A stretch of DNA of 35,844 bases from Acanthamoeba sp. SK_2022b (lineage: Eukaryota; Discosea; Longamoebia; Acanthamoebidae). The translations under genes were made by a program, and so were the position numbers. Below are positions 22,191-32,046 of this stretch, in pieces. The notes below the pieces were generated by a model. It saw nothing but the letters and a program-made list of their open reading frames with translations, had not been told where the DNA came from and did not search any database. The DNA is taken from NCBI GenBank assembly GCA_027943245.1, contig JANDJZ010000132.1, positions 1-35,844 of the forward strand. The letters run 5' to 3'. Numbering within the stretch: position 1 is the first letter of the stretch; every line of letters starts with the position of its first letter.

Positions 22191-23133
22191 TTATTGGCCT
22201 TCGTCTTCGTCTGGCAAACAGAAGAGGAAGGGATGCTCTTCGGCAAAGGCCCGCACTTGCTCAAAGAACGCTTCTTCGTGCCGATCGTTGTTGAAGCCTG
22301 GGGAAAAAGATGAAGCGTGTCGGCGCACTAAAGGTCGTACTGGGAGGGCCTCATTCGAATGGATGCACGGTACCGCCAAAGAGGTGAGTGAACTCATGGA
22401 GAATGAGCCACAGGAGGTGTTCCTCCTTCAGACCTCTACAGTAACGATCCAGGAAGGGCTGCTCGCAGGGGTAGCCGGACTCGCTTCCGTCCCGCAAGCC
22501 TTGCTCGAGGGCCGAGGTCGAAAATGTTATGTAGCCGGTCATTGCTGACGTGTCGGCGAAGGTAAGCTCGCCTGGGCCGCTTGGAGGTGAGAGTGCGCTC
22601 ACGCTGATGGATGAGGCGAGCGTGGAGGGGTGCGTGCCTGCTCTCTCGTGGGTGACCTTTGCACGAAATGCGAGGCGCACGTCTCTGGCCCTCACCATAA
22701 GGCTCTTGGAGTGGCCGTGCGCCCACACCAGATAGGCCAATACTTCCTCCATCACAGGCTTGTACAGCTCTGGTCGCAGTCTGATGAAAGGAACTGTTGT
22801 AAGCTACACGAGGTATTGCTTCGTGCGCATAGGCTTCAGTACGTTGGTGCCTTGCGACTCTGGTGCTTGAAGGCTTTGAGCCGCTGTCTGAATGCCTCCC
22901 TGTCTCTATCGAGCTTGAATGTGTGTTTGCGTGGCGGCACGTACACCAGCGTGGGATGGTCTTGTACATCGCTCTTTTTTTCAGCATCGGGGCAATGCTT
23001 GGCTAAGTGGCCAACCTTGCCGCAGTGAAAGCACTCCTTCTCCTTCCTGTTTCGAAGAACGTTTTAGTGTTCGTGTTGGTATGCCCAATACAAAGACACA
23101 CCTCGTTAGCTTCTTCTTGCTTGGTGTTTGCAT
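22191..23133 (-). CDS. Zinc-knuckle and HEXXH metallopeptidase protein
   Basis: The start at 23133 (CCACC before ATG) gives MQTPSKKKLTR. An intron at 23101-23050 joins in frame to KEKECFHCGKVGHLAKHCP, a CCHC zinc knuckle of the nucleic-acid-binding type. A linker (LVYVPPRKHTFKLDRDREAF) follows. The next exon (about 22790-22375) reads LRPELYKPVMEEVLAYLVWAH and later EEHLLWLILHEFTHLFGG. A GTACCG...CCCAG intron then joins GFNNDRHEEAFFEQV and ends LPDEDEGQ at 22191. The spliced motif HEFTH followed nine residues later by His resembles SprT/WLM-type zinc proteases, where two His of HEXXH and a third downstream His bind zinc and Glu is catalytic. A role on nucleic-acid-bound protein is suggested by the knuckle but is inferred. 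The splice at about 22790-22835 is not resolved. Confidence 0.72.
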
Positions 23134-24033
23134 GGTGGCGGTTGGCCTGGTAGGCTGTGCTGCCCTGAGTTTACTGTTTGTTAATTTCCATAGAATGGTT
23201 AAGTGAACACTACTCACACGAAGACAACCCAGGGAGCAGAGTAGGCAAGATGCCAAGCTGCTGGTGGTGGCCAGAGGTGGTCAGGGGCCAGGTGGTGGCC
23301 AGGTGCAGCCAGACATTGGGGTGATATATGGGTGGCCCTGGGAGGGCAATATCACCTCAAGTAATAAAGTTAGAACCACACCTCATGATTAGATCCTTAT
23401 CAAGTACCAAAAAAGGTATCACCTCATCTTCAATCCTGGTGGTTTGGCTCTACTGCAGAGGATGTGGCTATCCTTTTCATCACACATGAAGATCAATGTC
23501 CAGAAATAACCAAGCTCTCAGCAGTAGTTATACATTGGTTGCTGTATCATCACCTTCACCCAAGGATGCAGGGCATCAAACACGCCCACCACATGCCCAA
23601 AACCATTTTCAACATGTGCCCAGGCTGCAGCTAGCTTCCAGTTGGCCTGTTTCGGTTTCATGGCAAAGTGTAAACAAATCAGCTCCAGTCCAGTCTTGGA
23701 TGAGCCCTTCTTGCCTTGATGGCAATCATTGCCATGGAGCCATGTTTTCACTCTAAGTGGTCCCTTGATCATTCAAGCTAGTACTGATGGAGCTTGTAGA
23801 AGTCTCCATCAAAGACCTTGGGAGAGTAGCCCCAATGATCATGAAAAATGAACATTGCCATCTGAGAGTTCTGTAACATGGGCCAGGGCAGCTGAGCTTG
23901 TTATGGCTTGCATGACCCTTGGCACAGGGCTGATTGAGGTCTGCTGACAGCCACACACCATCATTGCCAGATAAATTGGATGCCCTGGCATCTATGTGTA
24001 ACTATTATCAAATGTGCCTATGGTGGTGGAAGC
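23134..24033. other. Second CpG-depleted, gene-poor block
   Basis: From about 23200 the sequence again becomes TG/CA-rich. I count 2 CpG in 23221-24020. A minus-strand frame at 23518-23772 (with HGNDCHQGKKGSS and WKLAAAWAHVENGFGHVVG) looks protein-like but has no clean extension upstream, as stops interrupt each frame, so it is probably a decayed coding fragment. The block ends abruptly beside the stop codon of the receptor gene at 24034. Confidence 0.6.
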
Positions 24034-27000
24034 CTAGACGGAGTCGACTACAGCTTCATCTGTACTGTTGCCAAGAAGCCCGTCGAGTGTGGCCACAACG
24101 TCGCTCATGGCCGGTCGCTTGTTAGCGTCGGCATGCCAGCACTTTTTCATGAGCTTCCGCACGGCTGCGGGACAGTCGGCCGGGATCTGCGGGCGGCGGC
24201 CCTCGAGCACCTCGAGCGTGACGCCCATGAAGTTGCGGCCGGCGAAGGGCACCTTGCGCGTGAGCACCTCCCACACGATGATGCCGAACGAGTACACGTC
24301 GGCCTTCTCCGAGTACCGCTCGCCCCGTATCACCTCCGGCGCTGCCATACGATACCACATAAGCGGAGGAATGTGTAAGAAGAAAAAGAACGAAATAGTC
24401 CACCGGCCAGAAGGAAAGATTACCGGTCCAGCAGGGCGTGCCGCAACGGGTCATGGTCGTGTTTTCCTCCTTGATGCGGGCGAACCCGAAATCGGCCACC
24501 TTGACCTTCCAGTTCTCGTCGACGAGCAGGTTGGAAGGCTTGACGTCGCGATGGATGATGTCGCGCGAGTGCAGATAGGCCAGGCCCACGGCGGCCGACC
24601 GCAGCACGCGCAGGCGGCGCTCCCAGGGCAGCCGCACTGCGCTGGCCAGAATCTCCTTGAGGGCACCCTGCTGCACGAACTCGGTCACGATGCACAAGTT
24701 GGGCCGCTTCACACACGCTCCTGTGTGTAATCGCACCGCACGCAACTTCAGCGCACGACACGCACGCAACGCGGGACACACACGGCGCACCAATGAAGAG
24801 GACGATGTTGGGGTGGTGCAGTTCGGACAGGAAGGCCATCTCGGCGCGGAACTCGAGCAGGCGCCGCTCCTCGAGCTGCTGCTTGATGAACCGCTTCACT
24901 GCCACGTCCACTCCCTTCCACTTGCCGCGGTACACCATCCCGTACGACCCCATGCCCACCTGACCATCACCAACGTTCAGATACCCCACAGACCCGGATA
25001 TGCAACACGCCTCACAAGGCACTCGCTCCGCACGACACGACACACACGACGACACACGTGCGTACCTGTTTGCCCATGCTGATCTCGTTGAAGTCGATAA
25101 TCCATCGACAGAGATTGGCGGAGGTGAGGAAGTTGTCCTCCTTGAAGGTCATGCCGTTGCCCATGTCGACGCGGAGTGAGGCCAGCGTGGCGTCGGGGCT
25201 CAGGTGATCGCGGCTGTGCGAGGTTCTCGACGAACCCGACCCGAGACTGTCATTGTCCGGGTTGTGGAGGTAGGAGGCCGCATCGCCAAAGAATCGGGCC
25301 TCGAGCCCTCGCGCCTTCACCTCATACAGCCGGGAGCCTAGGCAACACCCGCACACGACACAATTGCGTTGGCCAGATTGCAATGAGGGAGAGGGATGAG
25401 GGAGTGGGTACCGCGGGGGTTGTCGGCCATCTCAAAGGTGCCCAGATCAACGAATCTGTTGGGCTCGTCGGCCAACGTGGTACCCTTCAGCTTCCTCATC
25501 GCCTCCTGCGAGATCACCACCTGATCGTTGGTCACCGTCATCATCGTTAGTCGAAGCCACGCATCAAAACACCCAACGAGACGGTAGCTGGCTGGATATC
25601 ACCTGTCCGCCATTGGTGATGGCGGTGATGCGGGCGGCGGCGTTGATCACCGGCCCGATGTACTCCACGCGCCGCGTCTTGGGGTCGCGGAGAAGGCGCG
25701 GGCTGCCCACATGGGCTCCCATTCGCACCCGCAGCCCTCGGAACACCACTCTGACCACATGCCACACGCCACACGCCACACATTTAAGAAACAAGAGTCC
25801 TCCCGCAATTGCGCGTGGTTGCGTGAGGCGTGTTTTGTCGAACCGATCGCTGATCTCGTCCCACTCTTCGGCGGCTCCGGGGTGGTCGATGAGCTCCTTG
25901 GGCCAGTCGACGGTCACCAGGGCCAGCTGGACGTCCATGCACCACTCCACCGCGTCCGCCGTGCTCCCGAAAGCCATGCAAAACGAGCCCTCGCCGCTGA
26001 TGCGGTCCCTACAGTTGTGACGACCCCATACAGAGCGGGAGGTGGCGGTGGCGTGTGAGTGTTGGTGGCGTTGTGGGTGTGCGGGTCTGTTAAGGTGGCA
26101 GATGACGCACCTGAGGAAGAGTACTTCGTAGCCACGGTGCTTTTTGAGGAGGTCGCGCAGCAGGGCGTTGTGGAGGATGGTGGCGTCGCGCATGGCGTCG
26201 GCGTTGAACTCCCACAACGAGGCGGCACGCGTGATATCCGAAAACACGATCGTGACCTCGCCCTCGGGCGCCCGCACCGCGCCCGCCGCGGTCGTGGGCA
26301 GCCCGCCCGAGCTCTTTAGTTCGTTCAGCCCTGATTCCAAACATAATCAAAATCTATTCGCAAGCCAAGAAAACAAGGCGTGGTACCGCTTGAGCCGGTG
26401 CTACTGGACGTGTCGGACGGGGCGGCGGTGTTGTGGTCGTAAAAGCTCTGACTCGAGGAGCTCGTCGATACCGAGGATAGCCAATTTTCGCCCATCGCAC
26501 TCAGTCTCGTCATCGCCTCCTGTTCGCCCACAGTCATCAGCACGCATGCTACGCGACCAACGACGAGACACAACACAAGACAAGGCGAGGGCAGTACGAG
26601 GAAGGAGGGCCGGATGGAGGGATCGGGATGCCAGGCATTCTGCATCAGCTCCTTGTACTCGGCTGGAGTGGGTTCGGGCTGGCCCTTTTCCTGTGGCATC
26701 GGCGGCCGTGTGTGGTCCCTGATCACCGCCACCGCAACCGCTGCCGGACTGCGCACCGGGCATGAGCGACATGACACAACCAGCGACGCACAACACGACA
26801 CGTACGTCATGCCGTGATAGGGCTGTTCGCGGGTGAGTAGCTCCCACAGGATGATGCCGAAGGAGTACACATCGGCCAACATGTAGTCGATGTCCATCGC
26901 CTCGTTGAGCACCTCGGGCGCCATCCAGTGAATGCTGCCCTGAGCCAACTGGTTGTCGCCGCGCGCCAGTTGTTCCCTCGACTGGGTCAGCCCAAAGTCA

Positions 27001-30000
27001 CTCACCTACGCCCGCGTGCGCGTGCGAGGAGTGTTAGCAAAGATGAACACATGGACGAATAAAGGAAAGAAGTCGCCAGAAGGCACCTTGACGTTCCACT
27101 TGTTGTCGAGCAGAAGGTTGAGCGACTTGAGGTCGCGGTGCACGATGCCCGACGAGTGGAGGAAGTGCATGCCCTTGGCCGCCTGGTAAGCGATCTTCAC
27201 CCGCAGGTTGAACGGTATGTCCGGCACCAGCTCATTGTGCAGCAGCTGCGTGAGGGTGTGGTCCACAATAAACCGGTTGCCAATCAGAGGTCCGAATTGA
27301 CCAAGGATTCGCCATGCAGCTTGGCGTTGGAGGATAGGAGCCCGCCGTGTGGGGGAGGGGGGCGACGTACGTCAAAGAGGGAGCCGAGGGCCATGAGTTC
27401 CATGACGATGCACATTTTGGGCGGCCTCGTGCACGCGGCCATGAAGAGCACCACGTTGGGATGCCGCAACGCCGTCATGACCTTGACCTGCCATTATTCC
27501 CGATCACTCTCAGGCAGTGAGTGAGAAAATTAGTCAAAACGCCGTTGCTGCTGCTTACCTCCTCCTTGAAGCTCCGCTCCAGCTCTCTGGTCGCGGCGGA
27601 CGAGGTGGTGGTGAGCAGCATCTTCACCGCCACCTCGGTCCCTTTCCACATGGCCTTGTGCACAGTACCATATCTGCCACGTGGAACGTAAGCCCAAGTA
27701 CGTAGCGAGGAATATGAGAACAGAGGTACCCTCCGGTGCCCAGCTCTTCGCTCATCTCGAGCTCGTCGACGTCCACCTCCCATTCGTCCTCCTTCTCGCG
27801 GCGTGAGCGGTTCCAGAATACGGTTCCCACCACGACCACGATCACGCACAGCACGATGGCGGCCGGGACGAGGGAGCCCAGCAGCGCGGCCAGAAGGGTA
27901 GTGTCGCCGGAGTCAGACTTGAGCGACTCGCAGTAGGTGCCGGTGAACCCGGCGTCGCATTGACACGTGCCGCTGAGGTCGCACACCCCGCGGTCGGAGC
28001 ACACCGCGCTGTAACGAGCTCACCAACGCGTTGCCGCACGTGGTGCTAGTCAGCAACTGCGCCATCTTGGTCCTGACCTTGGGGTGGTCGGGAATGGCAA
28101 GCATGTTCCTATCATTGGATGGTTCGTGCCATTGTTTGCGTGTGGTGTATCAGCTGCGGCTCGTGTGGCTCACAGTAGGGTGGTTAGTGCGTACTCGTGG
28201 GCAAGACTGCTCGCGTCAGCGTTGGTCTGAGACCAGTAGATGTAGTCCACCAGCGAGCGCGCTTTGTTGCAGTTCGTCATTGACCGCATGCGGAGCATCA
28301 GGTGGTCGTAGGTCACCATCGGCCAGCTCTCACTTCCTGCCCCTGTGACAAAAGCAGTCAATGCATGCCTTCCACCGCACACTACAGACCTGACGCGCAC
28401 CATTCACAAGGTAGGAGGTGAAGGGCCGGTCTCGGAAATCGTTGATGGCTGAGACGATGCTGGCCGACGTAGCGGTGAGACGCACGTTCTGGAGGTTGAC
28501 AAGGTCGGCAAAGCCCAGGTAGCGCAGAGTGCGAATGAGTTCCTGAGCGGCCACGGCCAGGGTGTACGGCGTCGTCTGCAGCGGCACGGTCACGTCGTCC
28601 ACCACCATCGCTCTGATCGTGTCCGCCACCGGAAAGTGCCCCGAGGAGCCCACCTTAGAGAAGAAACTTTGTTAATAAAGCGATGCATGTGGTGCGTGTT
28701 TATGGTTACCTGATCTCTGAAAGCTTGACTCGCGACGCTCAGGGTTTGAATGAGAATGTTAGCCGCCTTGTGGTCGCTGCTGGAGAGCGCCACGGTGATG
28801 GGCTGGGGGGGTAGCAGGCCCTGGAGGTCGGGATTGAGCTCGCGGATCGCCGGATGGTCCCACGTGTCGACCGTGCCCAGGAAGATGTCGGCCAGCGTGG
28901 ACAGATTGAGCGCCAGCGGGGCCATCATTTGCAGCTGTGGTAGATTGTACCCCACCCCAATGGCATGGGCAACTATGGGGGTGCTGAACTCGTCGTCGAC
29001 AGTAGCCTGGCGCTTCTTGGCCCCCTCATCAAGGTCCAGTCCCACAATACTGAAGTCGACGTTATCTGCCCGATGATACAACCCGCGCACACATTCGTGT
29101 TAGGTGTGTTTCGCAGTTGGAAAGAGACGAGCGGGAGCACGTGCTGGCGGTCAGATCTGACATGGGCTCTGTCTCACTGGTGGTGGCGTAGAAGGTCATT
29201 TGGAAATTCGGGTCATACGGAAATGAGCGGGTCCAGATGGGACCGATCGCGAAAGTTCTCCCCTTGCCAAGTACCACCTTGGCCGTGTACGTTTGTCTGC
29301 CATTGCACGTCATCAGCGCGTAGGCGTCCATCACCAGTCTGCCGCAAGAGAAGCAGCAAGCTCGTCATTGTCAGAGACAGACAAACACGGGACTAGGAGC
29401 GATGGCAAGGGAACCTCTTGTAGGATAGAGGCAGAGGGACATAGCCGAGGCCCTTGACCAGGGTATTCTCGGCCATCTCGTTTAGCAGGATCCAAGTGTG
29501 CAGCTCGGTGCCGTAGAGGAGCCAGTTGCAGTCCGTGGAGGTCGCCTGAAGGCGCAGGGTGCCCGAATTGAACATGGCCACAGGCCACGACGTTGAGAGG
29601 TTGCCATTTTGCACCTCCACCAGCACTTGACGGGCGGTGGCTCGGTGGTACACCTCCGCCATTGCCGACTGCACCGATTCTATCGACGCCACTACAGTCA
29701 CTCCTGCAGTTGTTTGTTCTTGTGAGCCATAGAATGACAAGGGCGACAAAACGGTAGTAGTACCAGCCTTGTTCTTCATACGCGCATAGGTAAGGTTGGC
29801 CATGCCTGCGAACACGGGCGTTGTGTAGGTCATGCTGTATGGCATGGCCTGCAGATACATAGATGAATGAATTCATATATAGATTCTCTTGCATCCTAAA
29901 AGTTGGGGTACCAGAACGGCGCCCAGCTGCTGCTCGCCCGGTTCTACAGCCACGGAGCGCAGGGGGTTGACGCCGCGGGGCATCCACTTCGTGGCGAAGG

Positions 30001-30971
30001 AATCGTTGGAGTCCAGGCCCAGCCGGAACTCTGGGTTGAAGTCTGACAGGGCGTTGGCCAAGACGTTGGAGATGCTGGCGCGGGTGTCGTTGGCAAAGAT
30101 GAGCGCTATCGGTTCGTCGGGCAGCGGGAAGCCCGGGTTGAGCTGGGCGATGGCCGAGTCATTCCAATAGAGAATATTGCCGGCCCAGATGTCGGCCAAC
30201 ACCGGCATGCTCAGCACCTGTGGCCATATAAAATTCGACAACGCAGTGCTGGTCAGGCCAGGAGGTTCGTCTACGTCGTCTGTGGAGAGGTTTCGTGCCA
30301 GAGTCTCATTGGCACCGACCGGGCTGCCGGCCAGGTTGTAGGCGAAGACCATGGCCTGAGTCGTAATGGGCAAGTGGAAGACGTTGTTTGCCTCCTGCCA
30401 GTCGGCCGGGTATGGAAAGTCTATCGCCGCAAAGTCCTTGTAGTCGTTACAAAGAGACAGTCGCGGTGGCCGGAGTTAGGTATTTGAAGGCGCCAACCGT
30501 GCTTTGCTAGGGGGCTCGGCCCAGCCGCGTAGCGTTTCGTGGTGGCAACACGACGACATGCGCATAGAGCAAGGAAACGCACTTTTGTTCCGGCCACGAC
30601 GGCCGCAACGGCTTCCTCGGCTGTGAAGCCGGGAGAGTAGAGTATGGTGAGTTCCTCTTGGACGTACTTGGGTGTCGAGAAGAGAGTGATGAGAGTGAGT
30701 GACGAGGACAACGATTGACAAATCATTATGTGGTAGCATTACCTTGTAGTTAACCGCAGCTTGGCCGGTTAGAGTGCCGAAGTAGACGCTGCCCGCAGAG
30801 GTCATGGTAGTTTCACCTCGTACCCCTGCGACGCCGAAACCCCCACGCCCCGGGACGTAGTGAGTGAAACTCTGCACGGCTCCATCCAGCTCACTACACG
30901 CCTGGGGAGCGCGAACCCGGAGCAAGATGGAAGAAGAGAAGGAGCGCCACGAGGGCACGCAGCGCCATCAT
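24034..30971 (-). CDS. Right copy of PstS/EGF/kinase/cyclase/kinase receptor, one frame break
   Basis: Predicted single-pass receptor. Signal peptide from ATG 30971. PstS-like module 1 (to about 29150) includes [15 protein letters not shown]; module 2 (about 29055-28170) includes [18 protein letters not shown] module (about 28010-27915), membrane helix (about 27900-27815), then TKL kinase 1 (27755-26590; [28 protein letters not shown]). Class III cyclase (26270-25440; [17 protein letters not shown]). TKL kinase 2 (24960-24060; [26 protein letters not shown]). Stop at 24034. Both kinases keep all core catalytic residues. The cyclase loop that usually carries the second metal Asp reads GEGSF. 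Relative to the left copy, one base replaces 18 at about 28012, removing the first EGF Cys and shifting frame between ectodomain and membrane helix, so as sequenced the protein is interrupted there. PstS-like modules normally bind phosphate or related ligands; the ligand here is unknown. Confidence 0.85.
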
Positions 30972-31635
30972 TAAGGCAGGATAAGCCAAAGGTGTTATGT
31001 GGGGTGCGGCACTCGGCTTGGGGGGAAGGATAGAGTCACTTGCCAGACTGCAGCGGAACCATTTTAAATGCAACCACCACCGATGGTATGGAACCAATAG
31101 AAAGCGCAGGCACCTGGCCGTCTTGCCTCTTTAGGCGCTAATGGGCGATAGCCAAGACCCTCCGTGGCCTTTCTGCCCTCTCCCCCCCAAATATTCGATA
31201 GCCCTGCCGCCCTTTCCGCAAAAAGGGCAACACTTCCCCCATGTCTTGACCTATTGGGGGCGGCCATGAACGGTTGCCTTCGACAACCTGGCTGCACTCA
31301 GTTTTCGCAAGCGCCTTGTCATGTCAGACCAGGCAACCGTTCGGTCAAGACGAAAAGAAGACCGGCTAAACACAAGAAGAGACCAGCTATTCCGCATTGA
31401 GGCATTTGCCTACCCTCCGCTCTTGCTAGGCATGAGGTGTTGCGGTGCAAAAATAACCCTATTTGTCTACGTAAGATTCTCCAATTAAAATAAAGACTCA
31501 ACAAGAAAAAATACAGGCGGGCAGCGGCATGGGTCAAGGTGGGTTGGCGTCAGCATCGGCGTTGGCGTGCGCAACAGGTCGGCCGACATAGCGTGCGAGA
31601 AGCCAAATGCTGTGAGCGTGGCCAAGCTGCCCCTC
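25990..31635 (-). repeat. Right arm of the large inverted repeat (about 5.6 kb)
   Basis: This is the reverse complement of 882-6342. The inner edge is at 25990, inside the cyclase coding region, so the arm border cuts the gene and does not follow a gene boundary. The outer edge is at 31635, one base before the LTR of the copia element. The arm is about 185 bases longer than the left one, mostly because of a 175-base segment (28314-28488) missing from the left arm. Confidence 0.95.
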
Positions 31636-31912
31636 TGTTGGACGGGGCCCAGAGTCCAGAGAGCCAGAGGTCGTGGCAGCCAGCCACGACATGATCCCTC
31701 CGGACGTTCTGGGAGCCAGACTCCCAGAGTCGACTGAGTCGACAACCTCCATCCAATCCACTCTCGCGCCTGTTCCTTTTAAGGAACAGGCAATCGTTCT
31801 TTATTCCTTTGTTCACTCTCTGCGCGTTACACAATAAACCGTACACACCTCATACATAGCCGTCCCTGACCGCACCGGTCAGTAGCACAGCTCCAACACT
31901 CGCTCTGCAACA
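31636..31912 (+). repeat. 5' long terminal repeat, 277 bases
   Basis: Bounded by the short inverted repeat TGTTG...CAACA, canonical for copia LTRs, and followed directly by a primer-binding site. Internal features are a 7-bp hairpin CTGGGAG/CTCCCAG (31709-31727), a near-palindrome with 10-bp arms CCTGTTCCTT/AAGGAACAGG (31769-31790) and an AATAAA polyadenylation signal (about 31831-31836). Confidence 0.9.
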
Positions 31913-31925
31913 GGTTATGGGCCCA
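31913..31925 (+). other. Primer-binding site matching the initiator tRNA-Met anticodon arm
   Basis: GGTTATGGGCCCA begins directly after the LTR. Its complement, TGGGCCCATAACC, is the anticodon stem-loop of eukaryotic initiator methionine tRNA. Priming from an internal tRNA site by a cleaved half-tRNA is the mode known for Drosophila copia. Confidence 0.88.
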
Positions 31926-32046
31926 CGTGCCCGTACGGCCTGAACGACGCTACCACCACACCTTCGCTGACCGACCGTTTGAACCCGCCGCGTACCACTA
32001 CCCGGCGACGTCCTCAGCACTCTCGGGACAACCTATCACGTTCGTC

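Noticed and set aside
23518..23956. Two overlapping protein-like minus-strand frames
   Set aside because: Stops interrupt each frame and no splice model joins them, so they are kept only as a note on a decayed fragment.
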